Shown here: positions 35,122 through 44,903 of the stretch, one piece after another
How positions within the stretch are numbered: position 1 is the first letter of the stretch
Layout: every line of letters begins with the position of its first letter
NCBI GenBank assembly: GCA_005776945.1
Contig: SXOB01000059.1
Location: 1 to 64,000, forward strand
Source of the DNA: Pseudomonadota bacterium
Lineage (GTDB): Bacteria; Myxococcota_A; UBA796; GCA-2862545
Length of the DNA stretch: 64,000 nt
Reading direction: 5' to 3'
Position numbers and translations under genes: made by a program
Notes under the pieces: generated by a model
Seen by the model: only the letters and a program-made list of their open reading frames with translations
Databases searched by the model: none
Told to the model about the DNA's origin: nothing

Positions 35122-38100
35122 ATGGGCGAACCGACCCACCTGAGGGTCGTGGGCGCGTGGGAGCACAACCTTCGCGGCGTGGACCTCGAGATCCCGCGGG
35201 ACGCGCTCGTGGTCTTCACGGGTGTCTCGGGCTCGGGCAAGTCGAGCCTCGCTTACGACACGATTCTGCGCGAAGGCCAGCGTCGGTACATGGAGTCCCT
35301 TTCGGCCTACGCCCGGCAGTTTCTTGGCCGGATGGAGCGGCCCAAGGTCGACCGCGTCGAGGGGGTGTCGCCCACATTGGCCGTGGACCAGAAGACCGTC
35401 AATCGCAATCCAAGGAGCACGGTTGGGACGGTGACCGAGGTCTACGACGCGCTGCGGCTGTGGATGGCGCGGCTCGGGACGCCCCATTGTCCCCAATGTG
35501 CGCGGCCGGTCCAGACGGTGACGGTCGATCGGATCGTGGACGACGTGCTGCGCGTAGGTGCCGGTGCCCGCATCCGCGTGCTCGCGCCAATCGTCCGAGG
35601 CCGCAAGGGCGAACATCGTGAGGTCTTCCGCGATCTCGTCCTGCAAGGGTGGACACGGGCGCTTGTCAACGGCGCGGACGTCGACCCCAACGAGCCGCCA
35701 GAGCTCGCCCGGTACGAGAAGCACGACATCGCGGTCATCGTCGACCGGCTGCGCGCCACAGAGGGCGACCGCGGGAGGCTCGCGGAGGCCGTCGAGGCCG
35801 CCGTGCGCCTCGCTGAGGGGACGATCGAGGTCGACGGGTTGGAGTCGCCAAAGCGTTGGTCGGTGCGCCGAGCCTGCGCCGACCATCCGTCGGAGGCCAT
35901 CCCGGAGCTCGAGCCGCGACTGTTTTCGTTCAACGCGCCCCAGGGAGCCTGCCCGACGTGTGTGGGGCTCGGGGCGGTTGAGCGTTTCCACGTCGATGCG
36001 CTCGTCGACCCGCGCCTCCCCGTGCCCGACGCTTTCCGGGCCTTTGGCGAAGATGGGCGTCTGGCCTTCGCCCATTTCACGAGGGACGACCTCGTCAAAG
36101 TGGCCCGCGCGCTCGGTGCAGACCTTCGGCGGCCGGTCGGGACCTGGCCCGACGACCTTCGGGCTCGCCTCCTTCACGGTGACCCCGAGCTGCGGTGGAC
36201 GGCTTCCGTCGAGCGTGCCGATCGCCAGGAGACCCGCGACCGGCCTTGGAACGGGCTCGTCGGCATGGTCGAGACGATCTGGAAGTACACCCAGCACGGC
36301 CCGCTGGCCGCGTTCCGGACGCGCACGCCGTGCACAGCGTGCAACGGGGAGCGGCTCAACCCCGTGGCGCGGTCCGTGCGCTTTCGCGGCCGCAGCGTCG
36401 TCGACTTTGCACGGATGACCGTCGCGGAGGCCCATGTGGCTTTTCGCGACATGGGACTGGAAGGTGCGGAGCATCTCGTCGGCGCGGCCCTGTTGCGCGT
36501 ACTCGTCGACCGCCTCGCCTTTCTCGACGAAGTGGGCCTCGGGTACTTGGGCCTCGAACGGTCGGCGGCGACGCTGTCAGGCGGCGAAGCGCAACGCATT
36601 CGGCTCGCCGCCCAGGTCGGTTCGGGCTTGCAGGGCGTCACCTACGTGCTCGACGAGCCGAGCATCGGCCTGCACGCACGCGACAATGCCCGGTTGTTGT
36701 CGGCCCTTCGACGCCTGCGCGATCGGGGCAACACCGTGCTCGTCGTCGAGCACGATGCCGACACCATTTTGGCCGCGGATTGGGTCGTGGACGTCGGCCC
36801 GGGTGCGGGTCGGGAAGGCGGCCGGATCTGTGCGTCCGGACCCCCTGCCAAGGTCCTTCGCGAGCGTGAGAGTCCGACGGCGGCGTGGCTGCGCGGGGAA
36901 CGCGCGATGCCGGCGCGGCCCGTACGTCGCAAGGGGCGCGGTCACCTCGTGGTCCGCAACGCGAAGCTGAACAACGTCGACGGTGTGACGGTCGGATTCC
37001 CTGTGGGTGCCCTGACGTGCGTCACGGGGGTGAGCGGGTCGGGCAAGTCGAGCCTCGTGTTTGGCGTACTCGAGCCGGGGCTGCGGTCGGTTCTCGATGG
37101 GCGCGCGCCCGGCCACTGCGACGGCCTCGATGGCGCAGCCGCGATCGACCGCCTCGTGGTCGTCTCCCAGTCTCCGATCGGACGCACGCCGCGCAGCAAC
37201 CCGGCGACGTATACGGGCCTCATGGACGTCGTCCGGGACCTCTTCGCCGCCACCGCGGAGTCGAGGGCGCGCGGCTACAAAAAGGGCCGGTTTTCCTTCA
37301 ACGTGGCGGGCGGACGGTGCGAGGCCTGTGGCGGCGCGGGTTGTACGACGATCGACATGGAGTTCTTGCCGTCGGTTGACGTCGTCTGCGAGTCCTGCAA
37401 CGGGCGCCGGTTCACGGAGGAGACGCGCGAGGTCACTTGGCGCGGCCTGTCCATCGACCGGGTGCTCGACCTGACCGTTCGCGAGGCGCTGGCCGTGTTC
37501 TCGGCCGTTCCCGCGATGGCGCGCATCCTGAAGGTCCTCGACGAAGTCGGCCTCGGGTACCTGCCCTTGGGCCAGCCGAGCACGACGCTTTCGGGCGGCG
37601 AAGCCCAGCGCATCAAGCTCGCGACGGAGTTGCACAAGCCGAGCGGTCGAACGGGGCTCTACCTCCTGGACGAGCCGACGACGGGTCTTCACTTCTCCGA
37701 CGTCGATCGGTTGCTCGCGGCGCTTCATCGCCTCGTGGAGGCCGGGCACACCGTCATCGTCGTCGAACACCACCTCGACGTCATCCGTTCGGCCGATCAC
37801 GTTGTCGACCTCGGCCCGGAGGGCGGTTCGGCGGGCGGCCGCGTCGTCGGGGAAGGGACGCCCGAGGCGCTGGCGGGCTTGTCCACACCCACGGGCCAGG
37901 CGTTGTCGGCGGCAGTCGGCGTCGCGGAGCCCGTCCGACGCCCTTCGCGTCGAATGGGCCAACCCAACCAGCTCTCGGTCAGGGGGGCGCGCGGCCACAA
38001 CCTCGACGGCGTCGACGTCGACCTGCCTTTGGGGAAGATGACGGTGCTCGCCGGACGGTCGGGGTCGGGCAAGACCTCGCTCGCGTTCGACACGATCTTC

Positions 38101-40740
38101 GCCGAGGGACAGCGTCGGTACGTCGAGAGCCTGTCGACCTACGCGCGGCGCTTTCTTGGCCGGACGGAGCGTGCGCCGGTGACGTCGATCGTCGGCCTGC
38201 AGCCGGCCGTCGCCATCGACGTGCCCTCGGCGTCGCACAATCCGCGGTCGACGGTCGCCACCGTCACCGAACTGCATGATGTGCTCAGGCTGCTTTTCGC
38301 GCGGGTGGGTGTGCCCCATTGCCCGTCGTGTGAGCGCCCGCTGCGCGCCTGGACGCCGACCGAAGTGGCAGGGGCGCTGGCCCCGCTTGGGACGGGGTGG
38401 CTGGTCGTCGATCTGCGTCCAGCGGGCGAGGCTGCGGAGGCCAGGCGCGACGCGCTCGTCGCCGACGGGTGGACGCGGCTTTGGGACGGGGCCGAGGTCG
38501 ATCTGACCGAGTCCGCGAGCGTCGGCCGCATCGCCAACGGGGCCTCGCTCGTGTTGGACCGTGGCCGCGGCGCCGGGTCGGCGCGCTGGTCCGACGCGGT
38601 CGCGACGGGATTCCGGCTGTCTGGCGCCGTCCGCTTCGTTGGCCGCGACGGCGTGGTGACGTCCTTCTCCGAGGCGGCGATCTGCCCCGACCACGGCGTC
38701 GCCATCGGTGGAGAGCTGACGCCGCGGCACTTCTCCTTCAACTCTCAGGTCGGCGCCTGTGAGCGGTGCGAGGGCCTCGGCGAGGCGCGCGGCATCGACC
38801 CGGCCCGCGTCCTCGTCCAGCCCAAACAGCCGTTTTGGAAGGCACTTGAGGACAAGGGTCGGTCGCGGGTTGGCCGGGATCCGCGGGTGCGCGCCGCGAT
38901 CGACGCGCTCTTGGCCGAGGCCGGCGCGACGGATCTCGCCGTCGAGAGGTGGCCTGCGGCGCTCTGGGCCGTGCTCTGGGAGGGCCGTCGCGAGCCGGTC
39001 GCCGTGCAGTGGCAACATCGTTGGGGCAAGACGGTCCAGCAGGTCGAAGAGCGCGTGCCTTGGGTCGGTCTGCACGCGGTGCTGTCTGCGAACCGCCCGC
39101 TGGAGGCCTGGGTCAACGTCGTGACCTGCCCGGTTTGCAAGGGCGCGCGCCTACGGCCCGAGTTGGCGGCCGTCCGGGTCGCCGGGCACACGCTTCCCCA
39201 ATTCCTGAGTCGGACCATCGACGCCGCTCACGCCGACGTGCGCACCTGGGCGTTCACGGGGGGTCGCGCAACCATCGCGGAGCGGCCGCTCGAGGAACTC
39301 GGGCGCCGTCTGGCCATCCTGCGGGAGGTCGGCGTCGGGTACCTTGCCCTCGACCGGCCTGCGTCGACCCTGTCGGGCGGTGAGGCCCAGCGGATCCGGC
39401 TCGCAAGTCAGTTGGGCGGCGGGCTGACGGGCGTCACCTACGTGCTCGACGAACCCACCGTCGGTTTGCACTCCGCCGACACGGAGCGTCTGTTGGGGAC
39501 GCTCTCGGCGATGCGCGACGCGGGCAACACCGTCATCGTCGTGGAACACGACCTCGAGGCGATCGAACGCGCGGACCACGTCATCGAGTTGGGCCCTGGC
39601 GCCGGTCGCGACGGGGGACGCGTCATCGCGTCGGGTTCGCCGGCCAAGCTGAGAGCGAATGCTGCGTCGCCGACGGGGCGTTGGCTCGCGGGAGAGTCGA
39701 GTTGGCCACAACGGACGCCGCAGGGTGCCCCGTCGCAGTGGTTGCGGCTCGGCGGTGCCAGGGGGCACAACTTGCGTGTGGACACCTTCGACGTGCCCGT
39801 GGGTCGGTGGACGACCGTGACGGGCGTGTCGGGGTCGGGCAAGTCCTCCCTCGTCATGCAGACCCTGGTGCCCGCCTTGGCCCAGCGCCTCAAGATGGCC
39901 GGGGATGCACCGTTGCCCCACGACGCGTTGGCCGTTCCAGCAGGGGTAGGTGGGCTCGTTGTCGTCGACCAGGCGCCCTTGGGCCGGTCCTCGCGAAGCA
40001 CTGCGGCCACCTATGTTGGCGCCTTCGACCCCATTCGCGAGCTGTTCGCGATGCAGCCGGGCGCTCGGGCACGCGGCTACGCGGCGTCTCGGTTTTCGTT
40101 CAACGCCGCGGGCGGTCGGTGTGAGCAGTGTGAAGGGCGCGGCGCCACGCTCGTCGAGATGCACTTTCTGCCCGACGTCTGGGTCACATGCGACGCGTGT
40201 GCGGGCCGACGATTCATGCGCGAAACGCTCGAAGTGCGCTTCAAGGACCACGACATCGCCGCGGTCCTGGAACGGACGGCGGCCGAGGCCGTCGACCTGT
40301 TCCGCGACCTGCCCTTTGTCCGGCGGTCGCTTCAGCCGCTGGTGGATGTGGGGCTCGGCTACCTCAAGCTGGGGCAGCCAGGGCACACGTTGTCGGCCGG
40401 TGAGGCCCAGCGCATCAAGCTCGCGGCGTCGCTTGGCGGGCGGCGGGGTCCCGCGCTCATCGCGATGGACGAACCGACGACGGGTCTCCACCCCGATGAC
40501 ATCGGCCCGCTGGTGGGTTTGCTCGATCGGCTTGTCGGTGACGGGCACACCATCGTCGTCATCGAGCACCATGTTCCGTTTGCGATGGCGTCGGACCACG
40601 TGGTCGAATTGGGGCCGGGTGGCGGGGGCGAGGGCGGGCGCGTGGTCGCCGCGTGCAGCCCGGGCGAGTTGGCCGAGCGGTCGACACCGACGGGGGCGGC
40701 CTTTGCTGCTTGGTTGGCCCGACGAGGGGTGGCGCGCTAG
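35122..40740 (+). CDS. uvrA: Tandem-fused UvrA, excinuclease ABC subunit A (double length)
   Basis: 1872 residues, about twice the usual ~940. Residues 1-944 and 945-1872 are each a complete UvrA with two ABC ATPase domains. Walker A motifs are GVSGSGKSS, GVSGSGKSS, GRSGSGKTS and GVSGSGKSS; ABC signatures are LSGGEAQRIRLA, LSGGEAQRIKLA, LSGGEAQRIRLA and, in the fourth, LSAGEAQRIKLA. Each half keeps the C-terminal zinc finger (CEACGGAGC...CESC; CEQCEGRG...CDAC). In both halves the first zinc module has CxxH (CADH, CPDH) where E. coli has CxxC. UvrA normally works as a dimer that recognises damage and loads UvrB. Long fused UvrA forms are known in several phyla. The halves are diverged, so this is not an assembly duplication. 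Confidence 0.96.
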   Translation: MGEPTHLRVVGAWEHNLRGVDLEIPRDALVVFTGVSGSGKSSLAYDTILREGQRRYMESLSAYARQFLGRMERPKVDRVEGVSPTLAVDQKTVNRNPRSTVGTVTEVYDALRLWMARLGTPHCPQCARPVQTVTVDRIVDDVLRVGAGARIRVLAPIVRGRKGEHREVFRDLVLQGWTRALVNGADVDPNEPPELARYEKHDIAVIVDRLRATEGDRGRLAEAVEAAVRLAEGTIEVDGLESPKRWSVRRACADHPSEAIPELEPRLFSFNAPQGACPTCVGLGAVERFHVDALVDPRLPVPDAFRAFGEDGRLAFAHFTRDDLVKVARALGADLRRPVGTWPDDLRARLLHGDPELRWTASVERADRQETRDRPWNGLVGMVETIWKYTQHGPLAAFRTRTPCTACNGERLNPVARSVRFRGRSVVDFARMTVAEAHVAFRDMGLEGAEHLVGAALLRVLVDRLAFLDEVGLGYLGLERSAATLSGGEAQRIRLAAQVGSGLQGVTYVLDEPSIGLHARDNARLLSALRRLRDRGNTVLVVEHDADTILAADWVVDVGPGAGREGGRICASGPPAKVLRERESPTAAWLRGERAMPARPVRRKGRGHLVVRNAKLNNVDGVTVGFPVGALTCVTGVSGSGKSSLVFGVLEPGLRSVLDGRAPGHCDGLDGAAAIDRLVVVSQSPIGRTPRSNPATYTGLMDVVRDLFAATAESRARGYKKGRFSFNVAGGRCEACGGAGCTTIDMEFLPSVDVVCESCNGRRFTEETREVTWRGLSIDRVLDLTVREALAVFSAVPAMARILKVLDEVGLGYLPLGQPSTTLSGGEAQRIKLATELHKPSGRTGLYLLDEPTTGLHFSDVDRLLAALHRLVEAGHTVIVVEHHLDVIRSADHVVDLGPEGGSAGGRVVGEGTPEALAGLSTPTGQALSAAVGVAEPVRRPSRRMGQPNQLSVRGARGHNLDGVDVDLPLGKMTVLAGRSGSGKTSLAFDTIFAEGQRRYVESLSTYARRFLGRTERAPVTSIVGLQPAVAIDVPSASHNPRSTVATVTELHDVLRLLFARVGVPHCPSCERPLRAWTPTEVAGALAPLGTGWLVVDLRPAGEAAEARRDALVADGWTRLWDGAEVDLTESASVGRIANGASLVLDRGRGAGSARWSDAVATGFRLSGAVRFVGRDGVVTSFSEAAICPDHGVAIGGELTPRHFSFNSQVGACERCEGLGEARGIDPARVLVQPKQPFWKALEDKGRSRVGRDPRVRAAIDALLAEAGATDLAVERWPAALWAVLWEGRREPVAVQWQHRWGKTVQQVEERVPWVGLHAVLSANRPLEAWVNVVTCPVCKGARLRPELAAVRVAGHTLPQFLSRTIDAAHADVRTWAFTGGRATIAERPLEELGRRLAILREVGVGYLALDRPASTLSGGEAQRIRLASQLGGGLTGVTYVLDEPTVGLHSADTERLLGTLSAMRDAGNTVIVVEHDLEAIERADHVIELGPGAGRDGGRVIASGSPAKLRANAASPTGRWLAGESSWPQRTPQGAPSQWLRLGGARGHNLRVDTFDVPVGRWTTVTGVSGSGKSSLVMQTLVPALAQRLKMAGDAPLPHDALAVPAGVGGLVVVDQAPLGRSSRSTAATYVGAFDPIRELFAMQPGARARGYAASRFSFNAAGGRCEQCEGRGATLVEMHFLPDVWVTCDACAGRRFMRETLEVRFKDHDIAAVLERTAAEAVDLFRDLPFVRRSLQPLVDVGLGYLKLGQPGHTLSAGEAQRIKLAASLGGRRGPALIAMDEPTTGLHPDDIGPLVGLLDRLVGDGHTIVVIEHHVPFAMASDHVVELGPGGGGEGGRVVAACSPGELAERSTPTGAAFAAWLARRGVAR

Positions 40741-40761
40741 CGTCCGCCCCGTGGAGGTCCC

Positions 40762-41496
40762 ATGGTGCGGTTCATGGTTCCGGCGTCGTTGGTGTTGTCC
40801 GGCTGCAGCAGTGCATTTGCCGGCATCTGGTGGGTGGAGCAGGCGGTGGTGACGACGGGCGAAGATTGCACGTTGACCATCAGCGACAACTTCACGGAAG
40901 GCCAGCCCCCAGATGATGGAACCGTCACCACAGACTGGACCTTCTCGCAGACCCTCGACGCGAGCCCGACCGGCTTCTTCATCGAAGTCCTCGACGGCCG
41001 CGGCAACCAGGCCTTCGTCGTCGTGAACGACGAGGTCTACCCGGCCACGATCGACGGCGGCACGCTCACCGCCACCTGGACGGACTTCCTCGACGACCTG
41101 AGCTCGGACAGCCACGTCTCCGGGTACACGTACGAGGCGAACATCTCGATTACGACGACGAACACGGTGACGCTCACGATCGACGGCGGCGTCGGGTCGG
41201 GAAGCGCGGCCTACGACGAGCACGTCGACAGCACGTGGAGCGAGACCGACGAGTGGGACGCGGGCACCGTCGGCTTCGGCGGAGGCCAGACGCCGGCCTT
41301 CTTGTACTTGGAAGGTGTTGGCGTCTCCAATGACTCGGCCACGGAAGACTGCACGAGCGCGAATTGCACGCTCGAAGTGGCCTCGGATTGTTCGCTGTCC
41401 GCAGCGGTCACGGCCCATCCGGTCGTCGCCGGCGACGAGGCCTACGAAGGGCTCGAGGACGCGGGCCAGGACCCGGGAATCCTGCTCGCCTACTGA
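40762..41496 (+). CDS. Putative lipoprotein, unknown function
   Basis: 244 residues, lipobox LSGC (MVRFMVPASLVLSGCSSAF). The mature protein is Thr/Asp/Gly/Ser-rich and beta-predicted, with CTLTISDNFTEG, FIEVLDGRGNQAFVVVNDEV and NTVTLTIDGGVGSGSA, and four later cysteines (CTSANCTLEVASDCS and others) that may form disulphides. No family recognised. It follows uvrA by 21 nt but has its own start, and it overlaps by a few bases the end of the convergent M1 peptidase gene (41490). Confidence 0.72.
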   Translation: MVRFMVPASLVLSGCSSAFAGIWWVEQAVVTTGEDCTLTISDNFTEGQPPDDGTVTTDWTFSQTLDASPTGFFIEVLDGRGNQAFVVVNDEVYPATIDGGTLTATWTDFLDDLSSDSHVSGYTYEANISITTTNTVTLTIDGGVGSGSAAYDEHVDSTWSETDEWDAGTVGFGGGQTPAFLYLEGVGVSNDSATEDCTSANCTLEVASDCSLSAAVTAHPVVAGDEAYEGLEDAGQDPGILLAY

Positions 41497-43889
41497 GCGG
41501 GCGCGCCGCGGCTTTCGAGGTCCGAAAGGCGGGCCTCGAGCGCGTCGAGGCGATCGGTGAGGCCGCGTAGGTCGGGGAGCGGTGCGGGCGGCGGACGACT
41601 GGTCCGCGGGCTGCGCACCGCAGCGGCCGCTTCGCGGGCGCTCTCCGCCAGACCTGGCAGGCGCGTGGCCGCAGCCAAGGCGCGGAGGTCACCCTCGGCC
41701 GTGACGTCGCCGCCCCTGTGCAGCAGGTGCACCGCCCGCCGACGGGTGTTGAGGTCCGGGTCCGTGAGCCAGGGCCGGATGGCGGCCGTCCATTTCGCCA
41801 CGGCGGAGGCGTCGTCGGCGTCGAGCAGGGCGAGCGTGGCTTCGGCGGCGGCGGTGCGCACCTCCTGAGGGTGCGCGAGCCCGAGCGCGGGGAGCAGACG
41901 GCTGGCGTCGGCGTCGCCGCCCCATCGGCCAAGGATGTCGAAGGCGGCCGGCAGGTCGTCGTCGAGGTTCCACCGACCCACAGAGCGGCCCCGAGCAAGT
42001 TCGACGCCTCGCTGCGGATCGATGTTCGCAAGACCCTGCAATGCGGCGGCGCGAACGTCGGCCTCCGGGTCGGAGCGCGACGCCCGCTCCAGCGCGGCGG
42101 CGACGTCGGTGCGGCCGGGCCACCCGCCGAGCGCTTCGGCGATGGCCACGCGGCTCCGCAAGTCGCGCTCGGCGACGAGCGCTCGAATCAGGGCCGGCAG
42201 GTCGGCGTCCCGGCGAGCGGCGCCGATCGCCCGGGCGGCAGCGCGCCGGATCTGAGAGTCGGCGGACGACAGCGCCGCCCGACGGAGCCCGTCGCGGTCG
42301 TCCCCAAGTTCGGCCAGCGCCCGAAGATGGGCGAGCGGAGTGGGCGGCGACGCTGCGAGCTTGGACCACGCGGCTGCGGACTGGTTGACCTTCCACGTGA
42401 TGGGCCAGTGGCCCTCGGGGTCCACGGCGACAGGGCCCGTCTTGCCGGGAAGGACAAGGGTGACGGCGTCGGTGCTCAAATCGAGGGTGTGGCGGCTTCC
42501 GCCGATGTCGATAGCGACGTGGGTGGGACGCCGCGGCCCCGTGTCGGTGCGTTTGGCGGTGAGACAGGCCGCGCCGTCGCGTTCGGAGACGTCGACGGTC
42601 CAGGCCGGAAGGCCGTTTGTGTGGACCCACGCGTCGAAGACGGCGTCGAGAGGCTGGCCCGTGTGGCGTTCCAAGTGGCGGCGGAAGTCGCTCGTGTCGA
42701 CATTGTCGTCCGCCATCGTCGTGAGCCAGCTGCGGGTCGCCGCGTCGAGCTGCGCCTCGCCGACGAGGCCAGCAAGCAGGTGCAACACGGATGCGCCGCG
42801 CGAGTACACCGAACCATGGAGTGCCTCGGTCTGGCTCCATGCCCTGGGGGCGAGGGCGTCGCCGCCTGCGCCGCCATGCCAGCGAAGCACGCGTTCTGAC
42901 CAAGCCGCCTCGCCGCCGACGGCGCGCAAGTGCCGGCCCTCCCAGTACTCGGCGAAGCCCTCGTTGAGCCAGAGGTCGCGCCAGCTCTCGGTGGTCACGA
43001 GGTTGCCGAACCACATGTGGGCGGCCTCGTGGACGACGACCTTTCGGACGGATTCGGCGTCCCAGGTCGACGCGATCCGGTCCGCGAGGACGACGAGGCC
43101 GGGGTTTTCCATTCCCGCGTACAGGAAGCGCGGCGCCAGCACCTGTCGGTAGACGGGAAAGGGGTAGGGGACCTGGAGCGTCGTTTCCAGCCAGGTGAGC
43201 GCTTCCGCGGCCTGTTCGCCGAGGCCGTTCGCGACTTCGGCGCTCAAGGTCGGTGGCCCCACGACTTGGTTCGGAATCCCCCCGGGGACGTCGTGGACGC
43301 GCAGATCGCCGGCCGCGAAGGCGATCAGGTACGATGGGATGGGCCGGTCGACGGCATAGCGAAAGGTCGTTTGCCCTGCGGACTCCACGGTCTGAACGTG
43401 TTGGCCGACGGCGACGGCGACGTCGCCCTTGGGGACCGTGAGCGCGAGTGTCACGGTCATCCGGTCCGACGGGTGGTCCCAGCCGGGGAACCAATGGCGG
43501 TTGTCCTCGTTTTCACCTTGGGTCCAGACCATCGCGTTCGCGTCGGTCGGCGGTGCCCGTCGATGAAGGCCCGTCTCGGGCTTTGCGGAGTAAGTGACGG
43601 CGACGACAGCTTCGTCGCCCGGGACCTCGACGTCGATGAAGGTTGGGCCCACGACGTACCGTTCGGTTGGCACGCCGCCTACGGTCACCGACGTCAGGTC
43701 GAGGCCCACTTGGTGCAGTCGCAACGGGCCAGGTGCAATCCGGCGTGCTCGTGTGGTCGCCGTACCTGCGACAGTGCCTTCGCGCGGATCGACGACGAGG
43801 TCGAGCGCGATCGACTGGACGTCAAAGGTCCGGTCGGGTCGGTAAGGGGAGTCGGTGGCGAACGCCGCGACCGCGAGCGCCAGGATCAC
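41490..43889 (-). CDS. M1-family zinc aminopeptidase with C-terminal HEAT repeats
   Basis: 799 residues from GTG 43889, which overlaps the CAP gene stop (GTGA); the N-terminus VILALAVAAFATDSPYRP is a signal peptide. Typical M1 features: exopeptidase motif GMENPG (in LYAGMENPGLVVL), zinc site HEAAH (287-291) and the third ligand in NEGFAEYWE (E310). From about 480 to 770 the sequence is Ala/Arg/Leu-rich with HEAT-like helical repeats (VRAAALQGLANIDPQRG, RTAAAEATLALLDAD, RRRAVHLLHRGGDV). The last 30 residues form a coiled coil (LTDRLDALEARLSDLESR). It should remove N-terminal residues from peptides outside the cytoplasm; HEAT tails occur in some bacterial M1 enzymes. Confidence 0.93.
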   Translation of the reverse strand: MILALAVAAFATDSPYRPDRTFDVQSIALDLVVDPREGTVAGTATTRARRIAPGPLRLHQVGLDLTSVTVGGVPTERYVVGPTFIDVEVPGDEAVVAVTYSAKPETGLHRRAPPTDANAMVWTQGENEDNRHWFPGWDHPSDRMTVTLALTVPKGDVAVAVGQHVQTVESAGQTTFRYAVDRPIPSYLIAFAAGDLRVHDVPGGIPNQVVGPPTLSAEVANGLGEQAAEALTWLETTLQVPYPFPVYRQVLAPRFLYAGMENPGLVVLADRIASTWDAESVRKVVVHEAAHMWFGNLVTTESWRDLWLNEGFAEYWEGRHLRAVGGEAAWSERVLRWHGGAGGDALAPRAWSQTEALHGSVYSRGASVLHLLAGLVGEAQLDAATRSWLTTMADDNVDTSDFRRHLERHTGQPLDAVFDAWVHTNGLPAWTVDVSERDGAACLTAKRTDTGPRRPTHVAIDIGGSRHTLDLSTDAVTLVLPGKTGPVAVDPEGHWPITWKVNQSAAAWSKLAASPPTPLAHLRALAELGDDRDGLRRAALSSADSQIRRAAARAIGAARRDADLPALIRALVAERDLRSRVAIAEALGGWPGRTDVAAALERASRSDPEADVRAAALQGLANIDPQRGVELARGRSVGRWNLDDDLPAAFDILGRWGGDADASRLLPALGLAHPQEVRTAAAEATLALLDADDASAVAKWTAAIRPWLTDPDLNTRRRAVHLLHRGGDVTAEGDLRALAAATRLPGLAESAREAAAAVRSPRTSRPPPAPLPDLRGLTDRLDALEARLSDLESRGAPAQ

Positions 43890-44845
43890 CGGCGGCGGCG
43901 GCGCAACAGCGCGAGCGCGGCCAAGGCGGGCCAGCCGGCCGGCGCTTGCTCGCAGCCGAAGGGGCCGCGCTTCCAACTGCGCAAGATGCCGTCGTCGGCG
44001 AACAGTTCGATGTCCGCACGCGCCGACCACTGGGCGTCGGCGTCGTCAAAGTCGCAGGGGCCGAAGCCATAGGTGCCGGTTTCGGGGAACAGCTCGGTCC
44101 GGCCCGTGGCGAGCGTGCCTTCAGCCCACCAAGTGTGGCAACCGCCGTCGAGCGTTGCCGTTGCCGTGAACATGCCCATGTCCTCGCGGCCCCAGGTCAG
44201 CGTCGTAGGAAGGGCTTCGCCGTCCAGGTACACGGTGAGGTTCGTCGGTCCGAAGCCGTTGGGGTCGTACCAGTCGACCATGAAGGTGACATCCGACACG
44301 GGATTGGCGGGCGTGGTCGCCGCCATGCGGATCGGGTGCTCGGTCTGGTTGACCCCGCGCGCACCGAAGTCTTGCGTGTAGTACGTGCTGATGACGCCCG
44401 TCCCCAACTCCTCCCAGTCGCCGTTCATGATGTTCGCGCGGTGGCCGGCGCTGCACATCCAGCCTTCGATGACGGCCGAAAACGGGGTGGGGTACCCCAT
44501 GGCGATATTCTCGCCGACGAAGCCAGATGCGTACCAGCGGCTCACGCGCTCGGCGAACGGCGTACCATCGGACGAATCGTGCGAAAACGTGTTCGTGTCG
44601 TACATGTCTTGGGAGTGGTACCGGGCCGCCTCGTTGAGGCCGGCCTCCCACAACAACGGCCACTTCGGCGTCTTCTCGTAGTCGCTGAACACTTCGAGGC
44701 CACAAGGGTAGTCGGGCCCGAAGGCTTCGGGATCGACGCGGGCGGCGTTGGTCCACGCGTGGGTCTCGCGCTCTTCCGCGTTGGGATGGCCGTCGACGGG
44801 GTCGCCATAGCCGGCGAAGGCAAACGCAGCGGCGAACGCGATCAT
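43886..44845 (-). CDS. Secreted CAP/SCP-domain protein with MYXO-CTERM-like tail
   Basis: 319 residues. Signal peptide MIAFAAAFAFAG, then a CAP (SCP/PR-1) domain at about 20-145. It has THAWTNAARVDPEAFG, LNEAARYHSQDMYDTNTFSHDSSDG (His near 75), VGENIAMG and WMCSAGHRANIMNGDWEELGTG, the characteristic motifs. A beta-rich domain follows (about 155-250). The end, GCEQAPAGWPALAALALLRRRRR, is a Cys-containing turn, a hydrophobic helix and an arginine cluster, the layout of the MYXO-CTERM sorting signal handled by myxosortase-type enzymes in Myxococcota. The protein is therefore predicted to be surface-exposed. It is coupled to the M1 peptidase gene downstream. Confidence 0.9.
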   Translation of the reverse strand: MIAFAAAFAFAGYGDPVDGHPNAEERETHAWTNAARVDPEAFGPDYPCGLEVFSDYEKTPKWPLLWEAGLNEAARYHSQDMYDTNTFSHDSSDGTPFAERVSRWYASGFVGENIAMGYPTPFSAVIEGWMCSAGHRANIMNGDWEELGTGVISTYYTQDFGARGVNQTEHPIRMAATTPANPVSDVTFMVDWYDPNGFGPTNLTVYLDGEALPTTLTWGREDMGMFTATATLDGGCHTWWAEGTLATGRTELFPETGTYGFGPCDFDDADAQWSARADIELFADDGILRSWKRGPFGCEQAPAGWPALAALALLRRRRR

Positions 44846-44903
44846 CGGACCCTCGGCGAGGGGGATCTACTCTGCGCAGATCCGTCCTGCCGTCGACGTT
44901 CCG

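Noticed and set aside
36577-39075. An 832-codon antisense frame opposite uvrA, and another at 39151-41418
   Set aside because: Arg/Gly/Ala-rich translation without motifs, entirely opposite a well-supported gene; typical shadow in very GC-rich DNA.
35122-40740. Assembly duplication as explanation of double UvrA
   Set aside because: The halves differ widely in DNA and protein sequence and fused UvrA forms are known, so it is a genuine tandem fusion.
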